NCBI RefSeq assembly: GCF_029869925.1
Contig: NZ_CP118605.1
Span: forward strand, 1,240,001 to 1,304,000
Source of the DNA: Microbulbifer bruguierae
GTDB taxonomy: Bacteria; Pseudomonadota; Gammaproteobacteria; Pseudomonadales; Cellvibrionaceae
Length of the DNA stretch: 64,000 nucleotides
Reading direction: 5' to 3'
This document shows positions 56,944 to 64,000 of the stretch, piece after piece. Numbering within the stretch: the first letter of the stretch is position 1; each line of letters opens with the position of its first letter. The translations under genes were made by a program, and so were the position numbers. The notes under the pieces were generated by a model. That model was not told the DNA's origin and ran no database searches. It saw nothing but the letters and a program-made list of their open reading frames with translations.

Positions 56944-58044
56944 TTGAGTAATCTGAAGTTCCAGGGGTCCGAATTCGAATCCCAGCCGTTCGAAATGTCA
57001 GAGCATACAGAACCGGTCTTTTATTATTTAATTCCCGATGCATACAAGAAGGACTTTTCACTGACCCCCTTGTTGCGATCCATCAAACGCGGCCAGGGTT
57101 GGCGCCATATTCGCAAGCGCTGGATTCGCAAACACAAAGCCATTGGTGGGGTGAAAGTCATGTACCAGCACTGCCAGATGCTAAGGGAGCGGGGGTTCAA
57201 GGCCGAACTGGTGGTGCTCGGTAAATATCGCGGCAATTTTTTTGGTTTCGATATCACACCTCTTTCGCCTGCCCAGCTTGAACGCCGTCTACGTCCCAAC
57301 GATGTGCTGGTCTGCCCCGAGCTTATCCCCTATCTGGGGCTGAAGTTTGATAGCTGCAAACGGGTTCTGTTCGTACAGAACTGGAGGCATATCTATCGTC
57401 ACCTCGAACCCGGCGATGAACACAGTTCCTATGTGGATCTTGGCTACGATTACGTACTCAGCTGCAGTAACTACATCAGTAAACTGTTGAGTCGCGAACC
57501 CTCAGATCGCGTGCAGCAGGTCACCAACTTTATTGACCTGTCGCGCTTCCACCCGGAGCCAGCAAAGCGCATCAATGGACGCATCATGGCGCTGCCCCGC
57601 AAAAATCCTCGTGACCTCGCCGCAATCATGGCAATTTTGCATGCGGAGGGGTTCGAGTTCGAGCTAATTGATGGAGTATCAGAAGCAGAAATCATCAATG
57701 CCTATCAGCGCGCCGATGTTTTTCTTGCAACAGGCTACCCCGAAGGCTTTGGTCTGCCGCCGCTCGAAGCCATGGCCTGTGGTGCCGCCGTAGTGGGGTT
57801 TACTGGAGGTGGAGCAGACGAGTTCATGTTCCACGAAGAGACCGCTCTGGTGGCGGAAGACGGCGATATTGAAAGCGCAGTGACCCACCTGCGCCGCATA
57901 CTTGAAGATACCGCTCTCAAGGAACGCGTGCGTGAAGCGGGAACTCGCAAAGCGAGGCACTACCATCAAAATGCGAGTTGTGAACAGTTAGTTGCCTTTC
58001 GCAGACTGTTTGACGAACGAGCAATTGACATGGCGCACGAATGA
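56944..58044 (+). CDS. Glycosyltransferase (GT4-like, group 1)
   Basis: 366 aa from a TTG at 56944, chosen for the AAAGGGAG 9 nt upstream; a GTG at 56812 or an ATG at 56995 are alternatives. The C-terminal half holds the GT-B donor site (AEIINAYQRADVFLATGYPE, then GFGLPPLEAMACGAAVVGF). The N-terminal half has ELIPYLGLKFDSCKRVLFVQ. Probably adds a sugar in surface polysaccharide or protein glycosylation. Isolated from other polysaccharide genes. Confidence 0.85.
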   Translation: MSNLKFQGSEFESQPFEMSEHTEPVFYYLIPDAYKKDFSLTPLLRSIKRGQGWRHIRKRWIRKHKAIGGVKVMYQHCQMLRERGFKAELVVLGKYRGNFFGFDITPLSPAQLERRLRPNDVLVCPELIPYLGLKFDSCKRVLFVQNWRHIYRHLEPGDEHSSYVDLGYDYVLSCSNYISKLLSREPSDRVQQVTNFIDLSRFHPEPAKRINGRIMALPRKNPRDLAAIMAILHAEGFEFELIDGVSEAEIINAYQRADVFLATGYPEGFGLPPLEAMACGAAVVGFTGGGADEFMFHEETALVAEDGDIESAVTHLRRILEDTALKERVREAGTRKARHYHQNASCEQLVAFRRLFDERAIDMAHE

Positions 58045-58065
58045 ATTGCCAATGTTCTGCCTACC

Positions 58066-58600
58066 TTACTCATGTCGCAGCGCATCGATCGGATCGAGTT
58101 GCGCCGCCCGTCGCGCCGGCATATAGCCGAAAAGTACGCCGATCCCCGCGGAGAACACAAAGGAAATTAAATTGATCCCGATATCAAAGTGGTAGGGCAG
58201 GCCCATCAGTGCTGCCAGCACTACTGAGGCGATGGTGGCCAGTAGGATGCCCAGCAAACCACCCAGCGCCGCCAGTACTACTGCCTCGATCAGAAACTGC
58301 AGCAGCACTTCCCGCTCCAAGGCACCAATGGCAAGACGGATGCCGATTTCGCGGGTGCGCTCGGTTACCGATACCAGCATGATATTCATAATACCGATGC
58401 CCCCGACCAGAAGGCTGACCGAGGCAACAGCGCCCAGCAATCCGGTAAGTACCTGGGTGGTGTCGGAAAGTGCATCGGCAATCTGACGGGTATCCAGCAC
58501 ATTGAAATCGTCATCTTCCTTATCCGCCAAGCGTCGGCGCTCCCGCATCAGTTGCGTCAACCTCTCCTTAACACGATCAATATCCGGCGCAGCGGCACCA
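58066..58600 (-). pseudogene. C-terminal fragment of MacB-type ABC permease
   Basis: Reading [20 protein letters not shown] through the MacB/FtsX helices ([40 protein letters not shown]) to the usual end [10 protein letters not shown]. The ATPase and the first 400 or so residues are missing. The similarity stops near 58600, where LysR sequence starts on the other strand. Not a functional gene. Confidence 0.85.
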
Positions 58601-59287
58601 ATCAAACAGATTCTGTTCGAGGTGAGCGCGCTGTTGCAGCCACAGGATTTCGATCCGGCTAGTGCCCGTTTTACCGTGCATATCGCAGCCACGGATTACG
58701 CGCTGCGGGCGGTGGTGTTGCCGCTGTTGCCCGCGCTTCGCCAGCAGGCGCCCAATCTCCGCGTCGCCGTGCGGGTGCTGCAACAGGATCAGCTCGCCGC
58801 GCAGTTCGAGCGCGGCGAGGTGGATCTGGCGCTGCTCATGCCGGAATCCGTCGCCCCCAATCTGCACAGCCGTCGCCTGTTCGACGAGCGCTATATCTGC
58901 GTGCTGCGCAGCGGCCACCCGGACGCACACTGCGAGCAGATCAGCATGGAGCGATTCTGCGCGCTGGACCACGCGCTGGTGTCCCTGGTGGGCGACCCCT
59001 TCCACGGTGTTACCGACCGCACCCTGGCGGAACTCGGCCACCGTCGTCACGTGGCCGTGTCTCTGCCAAGCTTTCTCGCCCTGCTGGAATTGCTGCGCAA
59101 CAGCGACCTGATATCGCTGCTGCCGGAAAAACTGCTGGAAGGTGTGGAGGGACTGACCCAGGTGGAGCCACCCATTGCGGTGCCCGGATTTACCAAAGTG
59201 GCGGCGTGGCACGAGCGCACGCATCGCGACCCGGGCCAGGCCTGGGTGCGGCAGATTCTGTTCGAGCGATTCTGCGATTCCGATTAA
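58600..59287 (+). pseudogene. C-terminal fragment of a LysR-type regulator
   Basis: The reading from about [20 protein letters not shown] to the end is a complete LysR effector-binding domain (RGEVDLALLMPE, LLRNSDLISLLPEKL). The N-terminal HTH is absent and upstream sequence belongs to macB. Both genes are cut at one joint, so a deletion fused them. It lies next to the OYE gene, which such regulators often control. Confidence 0.85.
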
Positions 59288-59317
59288 AAAAACGGCCACT
59301 TTTCAGTGGCCGTTTTT
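59288..59317. terminator. Bidirectional terminator between LysR fragment and OYE gene
   Basis: Perfect 13-bp stem (59288-59300/59305-59317) with a TTTC loop and A/T-rich outer ends. Confidence 0.88.
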
Positions 59318-59347
59318 ATTTCGATCTTCGGATTATTTGTACCGCGT

Positions 59348-60439
59348 CTATTTATATCTCTCTAACCAGTGCGCATAGGACGCCGGCAGCACCCAGGATG
59401 GGCGTTCGATATCGAGCGCAAGTGCCGCCTTGTAGCTCCAGTGCGGATCGGCCAGATGCGCGCGCCCCACCATCACCAGGTCCAGCTGTTCGTCGCGCAC
59501 GGTCTTGTCCGCAAGATGCGGTTCGCCCACACCCCAGGCGGTGGCCACCGGCAGGTCCGCTTCGCGGCGCACGCGCTCGGCAATGGGCGCGAGGAATGCC
59601 GGGCCCCAGGAAATCTGCGCTTTCGGGGTATTGAAACCGAGGCTCACGCTCACCAGATCGGTACCGCCCTCGCGAAATCCTTTCACCAGGTCGATGGATT
59701 CCGCCAGGGTCTCCTCGTCGCGGCCGTCGTATTCGATCACACCGAAGCGGATGGTGAGCGGTAGGTTTTCCGGCCACACCTCGCGCACCGCTTCCAGGGT
59801 TTCCAGCAGGAAGCGGCCGCGGCCTTTGGCATCGCCACCGTATTCATCGCTGCGCTGGTTGGCGTGTACGGAGAAGAAACTCTGGGCGAGATAGCCGTGG
59901 GCAAAGTGCAGTTCCAGCCACTCGAAACCCGCGTCCCGCGCGCGTTTGGCGGCGGCGACAAAGTCCGCTTTTACCCGGCGGATATCTTCCAGGGTCATCG
60001 CTTTCGGCACCCGCGGCAGGTGTTCGCCGAAGGCCACCGCGGACGGGCCGATGGGCTGCCAGCCGCGGGCATCTTCCGCGGGAATATGGTCGTCCCCTTC
60101 CCAGGGGCGGTTGGCACTGGCTTTGCGGCCAGCGTGGGCGATCTGGATACCCGGCACCGCGCCACTCTGCTTGATAGCCGCAGCAATGCGCTGCATGCCC
60201 TCAGCCTGCTCGTCATTCCACAGTCCGGTACAGGCAGGGGTGATGCGCCCCTCCGGCGCCACCGCCGTGGCCTCCACAATAACCAGGCCGGCACCGCCGC
60301 GGGCCAGTGCCGCGTAGTGCACCTGGTGCCAGTCGTTGGTAAAGCCGTCCTCGGCCTGGTACTGGCACATGGGCGGAATGGCGATGCGGTTGCGCAGATC
60401 CACATCTTTCAGGCGATAGGTTGAAAACAGGTTTGGCAT
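59348..60439 (-). CDS. Old Yellow Enzyme family NADH:flavin oxidoreductase (YqjM/XenA type)
   Basis: 363 aa from the ATG at 60437-60439 with GGAG upstream. FMN TIM barrel; PPMCQYQAEDGFTNDWH with the active-site Cys and the HAGRKAS, ELHFAHGYLAQSFFS and NQRSDEYGG motifs of the thermophilic-like OYE class. It reduces activated C=C bonds, or xenobiotics. Probably in one unit with the SRPBCC gene upstream. Confidence 0.93.
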   Translation of the reverse strand: MPNLFSTYRLKDVDLRNRIAIPPMCQYQAEDGFTNDWHQVHYAALARGGAGLVIVEATAVAPEGRITPACTGLWNDEQAEGMQRIAAAIKQSGAVPGIQIAHAGRKASANRPWEGDDHIPAEDARGWQPIGPSAVAFGEHLPRVPKAMTLEDIRRVKADFVAAAKRARDAGFEWLELHFAHGYLAQSFFSVHANQRSDEYGGDAKGRGRFLLETLEAVREVWPENLPLTIRFGVIEYDGRDEETLAESIDLVKGFREGGTDLVSVSLGFNTPKAQISWGPAFLAPIAERVRREADLPVATAWGVGEPHLADKTVRDEQLDLVMVGRAHLADPHWSYKAALALDIERPSWVLPASYAHWLERYK

Positions 60440-60523
60440 TCCGATAACTCCGCTCGTTCTGCTTAAATTCGGGCTGTTCAAATTTGGAAATTTTGGTCTG
60501 GAAATTTGAGGCGTGAGACCGGA

Positions 60524-61048
60524 TCAAATTGCCGCGCGACTGCGCGCTGCAGCAACCAGTCCGTCGAGCCACTCCTGATGACCGTTCAGCATCGGATTCG
60601 GGCGCGTCGCGGCCATCTCACGTGCGGGGGCACCGATCTGGGATTCCTGGGTCAGGATGCGCACGCGATTGCCCGGCAGGTCTTCCAGCAACCAGGCGTG
60701 ATGCACGTCCAGACGCGTGGTCTCATCCCCCTCGGCCCAGCCGTGCCAGGCCACACGGGCGGCCTCACCGGCAACCGGCGGCACATGTTCCACCACGCTG
60801 GATTCCACCGGGAAGCCGAAGGTCTTGAAGCGGAAGCGCAGGCCGTCACGCAGTTCAGGTCCCGCGCCATCGTCAAATTCGATATCGGAAGAATTGCTGT
60901 AGTAAGTGGGCCAGGCAGTCGCCGTATTCAGATAGGGCCACACGTCGGCCACGCTCAGGCCGGCAACGATCACCTCGTTGGAGACAAAATTGTCGGTGGT
61001 GCCGGGCAGAAAGTTTTCCGGCCAGATAATCGCACTCAGGGTATTCAT
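60524..61048 (-). CDS. SRPBCC domain protein
   Basis: 174 aa, helix-grip fold of the polyketide cyclase/START type: VIVAGLSVADVWPYLNTATA at the start and VRILTQESQIGAPAREMAA near the end. Binds a hydrophobic ligand; substrate unknown. Precedes the OYE gene by 85 nt. Confidence 0.85.
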   Translation of the reverse strand: MNTLSAIIWPENFLPGTTDNFVSNEVIVAGLSVADVWPYLNTATAWPTYYSNSSDIEFDDGAGPELRDGLRFRFKTFGFPVESSVVEHVPPVAGEAARVAWHGWAEGDETTRLDVHHAWLLEDLPGNRVRILTQESQIGAPAREMAATRPNPMLNGHQEWLDGLVAAARSRAAI

Positions 61049-61168
61049 GGCTGTACCTCGATGGCAGGGTTCGACTCTCGGATGCCCCGCATATTAGCCA
61101 TCGCCAGATATAATACCAATCGCCATTTATGATCATGGCGATAAGATGATCTGATATTAAAGGTAGAC

Positions 61169-61453
61169 TCAGCGTCCGCGCCCGAAGGCGGCGATGGAGA
61201 GAATGGAGAAAATAAACAGTTCGAGAAACTTCGGAACGCATTTTAGATAGCGCAGCCCTTCTGCCAACTGGAACAGCACACCGCCGCCTTTGATGTTGCG
61301 CGCAGCAGGGCGGATGTCCACGACCTGCAGGGAACACGGGTGCGATAAACACCAAAGGCAAGTAGTGGGCGAGGAGATGATACCTACCCAGTAGATGGTA
61401 TTGTCCCCAAGATACAGTGCATAGTTCCTGTCTTTGAATATTTCAAAGGGCAC
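61169..61453 (-). pseudogene. Decayed MFS transporter fragment
   Basis: The frame begins like an EntS-type MFS protein (FEIFKDRNYALYLGDNTIYW) and then jumps to a second piece (GGGVLFQLAEGLRYLKCVPK, then LFIFSILSIAAFGR) that normally lies some 150 residues later, with unrelated residues between. It ends early. A remnant with internal deletion. Confidence 0.65.
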
Positions 61454-61537
61454 AGCGTTACATCACTATTTCGAAACCGGCATGGAAGCATGGAAGAACC
61501 TTATTCTTCTTCCCTCTACAGAACCGCTTCACCCCTG

Positions 61538-63997
61538 TTATACGTCCTGCAACTCCGCTGCCAGCTTGCTGGTTTCGAGCGCACGTGATTTGTGAAAACG
61601 ACCGAGCCCCAGATACACTACCGGGGTCAAATAAAGGGTAAAGAGTGCCGCGAGGCCAAGTCCGCCAAACATCACCCAGCCAATAGCCATGCGCGCCTCT
61701 GCACCGGGACCGCTACTCAGAATCAGCGGCAAACCACCGAGCACAGTGGAAAGCATGGTCATGGCAATAGGCCGCAGGCGCACGCGGGCAGCTTCGGTTA
61801 CCGCATCGTACACACTGTAGCCTCGGTCCCGCAGCTGATCGGCAAACTCCACCAGTAGAATCCCGTTCTTGGCCATCAACCCGATCAACATCACCAGTCC
61901 GATCTGGGAAAAGATATTAATCGTGGTTCCGGTAAAAAACAGCGCATAAACTGCCGCGGCAAGACCGAAAGGCACGGTCACCATCACGATCACCGCGCTG
62001 CTGATGCCTTCAAACTGGGCGCACAACACCAGAAAGACCACCAGTGCGGCAATGGCGTAGGTCATCGCCACTTCCCGTGAGCTCTCCTCCAGTGAATTCG
62101 CCTCGCCGAGGAACGTAATCCCCACGTCTTCCGGTAGCAGTTCACTGGCAAGCTGCCTCATATCCTCAACCGCGCTCGCCAGTGGATAACCTGAATCCAG
62201 TCCGGCATCGATTTCTATAGCACGGCGCTGGCCATGGCGATCCAGCTCTGCGGCCACGCTCTCTTCTCGCAGAGTGACCATGCTCGAGAGCGGCAACAGA
62301 TCACCGCGTTCACTCTTCACGTAGAGATTGACCAGATCTTCCGGAGAGGAAATCGTACTGTTCGCCGTTTCCAACATAATGGGTACCGCTTGGTCCCCCA
62401 CATTCAGGTCCACCACATCAAGGCCATCGACAACCGCGCGCAGTGTGGTGGCAATATTGGTTAGCGGTACGCCAAGATCGGCGGCGCGACGACGATCGAT
62501 TTCAATGGACAGCTGTGGCTGGGTCGGGCGATAACTGATTTCCGGGCGACTCAGGTACGGCAGCCGATCTTCGATGGCGCGGACCATGTTTCGGGAGGCC
62601 TGGTAAATGCGCTCATAATCATTTCCCACCAGTGCCACTTTGATACCACCGCCACCACCGCGCAAGGACAGACTGTTGGGGCTGCTTACGCGAATACGCG
62701 CTCCGGGAATCTGTTCGAGGGGGCCCTGAATTTCGTCCTTTAATGCCTGCTGAGAAATGGTGCGTTGATCCCAGTCAGCCAGGGGCAGCGTGATCTGCGC
62801 GCGGTTCGGATCCCATTGGCCTATTTTGGTCATCACGTCGGTAACATCCCCGCGCTCAACCAGAGGTCTGACCACATCCTCGATATGTTCCGCCTGGCGG
62901 GCAATATAGTTCTGGCCCACACCGTCGGGACCGGTAGCATTCACGTAGAGAATGCCGCGGTCTTCCTCCGGTAGCAGCTCTTTACCCAGCACGGTGTAGA
63001 GCGCACCGGCGCCAACCGCGAGTAACATGGCCACGGCAAAACTCAACCAGCCGTGGCGCAGGCAGGAGACCAGGCTGCGCTGATACATATCCCCCAGCCG
63101 TTCCCCCATTTTTACCACGCTGTGATACAGGGTTGAGTTGGGTTCACTCCCGGCAGTGCGGGTGATTCGTGCAGTGAGCATCGGCACCAGTGTCAATGCC
63201 ACGACAGACGACAGCGCCACCGCGGTGGCCAATACCAGACCAAATTCGCGGAACATTCGCCCGGCGGTACTGGGCAACAGCGCAATGGGGATAAAGACGC
63301 TCACCAGTACCGCCGTGGTCGCCAGCACCGCAAAAATTACCTGGCGGGTACCGAGTACCGCAGCCGCGCGCGCGCCCATACCCGTACTGCGCAGGCGCTG
63401 AATATTTTCCAGCACCACGATCGCATCATCCACCACCAGACCGGTCGCCAATACAATCGCCAGCAGGGTCAGAATGTTGATGGAAAAACCCATCAACCAG
63501 ATACCCGCAAGAGTGCCAACAAGCGCGATGGGAATCGCCGTACTTGGTACCAGAGTCGTGCGGATATTGCCGAAGAACAGCCAGATGGCGGCAATCACAA
63601 TCAATATCGTATAGCACAGGCTGGCAACCACCTCCTTCACCGAGCCCTTGATAAATACCGCGCGATCTTCGGTGATGGTGATCTTGAGGTTGTCGAAGCG
63701 AGCATTGAGCGCCGCGACTTTTTGGTAAACGCCATCGCTGATTTCGATGGTATTACTCTGGGCCTGGCGCACGACACCAAGGCCGATCACCGGGCGATCA
63801 TTGAGAAATACCAGGGACTGTACATCTTCCGGAGCAAAAGACACGTGGGCAACATCAGCAACGCGTATATCCCCACGAATAATCGTATCGCGCACCTGTT
63901 CTTCGGTGATCGTGGACGCATCCGTGCGCACCAGTAACTGCTGGTCTTCGGAATTGAAACTGCCGGAGGGCACATCCAAAGGTGCGTTCTGCAGCAC
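61538..63997 (-). CDS. RND efflux permease (HAE1-like), N-terminus outside window
   Basis: At least 819 aa. Helix-4 Asp pair in GLVVDDAIVVLENIQRLRST; the helix-10 Lys in GLMAKNGILLVEFADQLRD. The porter domain in view starts after the first 180-200 residues. It resembles MexK/VexK-type pumps rather than the AcrB-type one at 36487. The adaptor gene probably lies upstream, beyond 64000. Confidence 0.93.
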   Translation of the reverse strand: MLQNAPLDVPSGSFNSEDQQLLVRTDASTITEEQVRDTIIRGDIRVADVAHVSFAPEDVQSLVFLNDRPVIGLGVVRQAQSNTIEISDGVYQKVAALNARFDNLKITITEDRAVFIKGSVKEVVASLCYTILIVIAAIWLFFGNIRTTLVPSTAIPIALVGTLAGIWLMGFSINILTLLAIVLATGLVVDDAIVVLENIQRLRSTGMGARAAAVLGTRQVIFAVLATTAVLVSVFIPIALLPSTAGRMFREFGLVLATAVALSSVVALTLVPMLTARITRTAGSEPNSTLYHSVVKMGERLGDMYQRSLVSCLRHGWLSFAVAMLLAVGAGALYTVLGKELLPEEDRGILYVNATGPDGVGQNYIARQAEHIEDVVRPLVERGDVTDVMTKIGQWDPNRAQITLPLADWDQRTISQQALKDEIQGPLEQIPGARIRVSSPNSLSLRGGGGGIKVALVGNDYERIYQASRNMVRAIEDRLPYLSRPEISYRPTQPQLSIEIDRRRAADLGVPLTNIATTLRAVVDGLDVVDLNVGDQAVPIMLETANSTISSPEDLVNLYVKSERGDLLPLSSMVTLREESVAAELDRHGQRRAIEIDAGLDSGYPLASAVEDMRQLASELLPEDVGITFLGEANSLEESSREVAMTYAIAALVVFLVLCAQFEGISSAVIVMVTVPFGLAAAVYALFFTGTTINIFSQIGLVMLIGLMAKNGILLVEFADQLRDRGYSVYDAVTEAARVRLRPIAMTMLSTVLGGLPLILSSGPGAEARMAIGWVMFGGLGLAALFTLYLTPVVYLGLGRFHKSRALETSKLAAELQDV

Positions 63998-64000
63998 CGC

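Overview
The window reads as chromosomal DNA of a GC-rich, probably marine gammaproteobacterium. The gene orders accA-dnaE and trpH-yciO-scpA-scpB-rluB, a TPP riboswitch in front of thiC, and a resident chromosomal integron all fit. A Cellvibrionales/Microbulbifer-like host is my best guess from general resemblance only; no rRNA or other marker gene is present to prove it.

Layout. 1-3529: thiamine biosynthesis on the minus strand (TPP riboswitch, thiC, thiO, thiS cut by the window edge), with two structured intergenic palindromes. 3753-5912: aldehyde dehydrogenase plus TauE/SafE exporter, possibly a SafD/SafE-like pair. 6060-9417: small Cys protein, thymidine-phosphorylase-like enzyme, beta-CASP nuclease. 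9529-17255: accA, dnaE, DUF1289, gamma-carbonic anhydrase, and an alkylation-repair pair (ogt, Ada/AlkA fusion).

17288-31789 is the accessory region: a chromosomal (sedentary) integron. IntI (30806-31789, +) lies behind a perfect LexA box and faces away from a minus-strand array of 16 cassettes (22690-30490). Fifteen attC sites are complete, and their boundary heptamers match from one cassette to the next, except for one base at cassette 5, as far as attI. Most cassettes encode small membrane or exported proteins of unknown function; recognisable ones are a VOC protein and an ABM monooxygenase, and one cassette has no convincing ORF. A UspB-like gene at 17322-17654, flanked by a truncated attC and the same type of heptamer, appears to be a stranded distal cassette. 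Between it and the array lie a frameshifted Big2-type surface-protein remnant, a glycosyltransferase, an IS3 element with a nonsense mutation in orfA, a second-IS110 tail, and a complete IS110.

The most interesting system is that IS110 (about 21524-22705). It sits exactly in the GTT core of the attC of the last cassette. Its 204-nt left end is strongly structured. Its two ends would form a -35/-10 promoter when joined in a circle. The left end carries short segments matching the attC target and the element's own right end, in the order expected of a bridge RNA. It may be an RNA-guided transposon programmed for integron attC sites.

31865-57xxx: mostly housekeeping and envelope genes: M49-like lipoprotein, Atm1-type ABC exporter, NudL, RND pump and adaptor, Nudix, NIF3-like, CnoX, the rluB-scpB-scpA-yciO-trpH cluster, VC0807-family protein, YciI, SH3 protein, cyclophilin, pdxJ, DUF2520, SpoU methylase, OmpA-like protein, NhaC antiporter, and a glycosyltransferase. 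58066-63997 shows gene decay (macB and LysR fragments fused head to head, an MFS remnant) around an Old Yellow Enzyme gene, an SRPBCC gene and a second RND pump cut by the window end.
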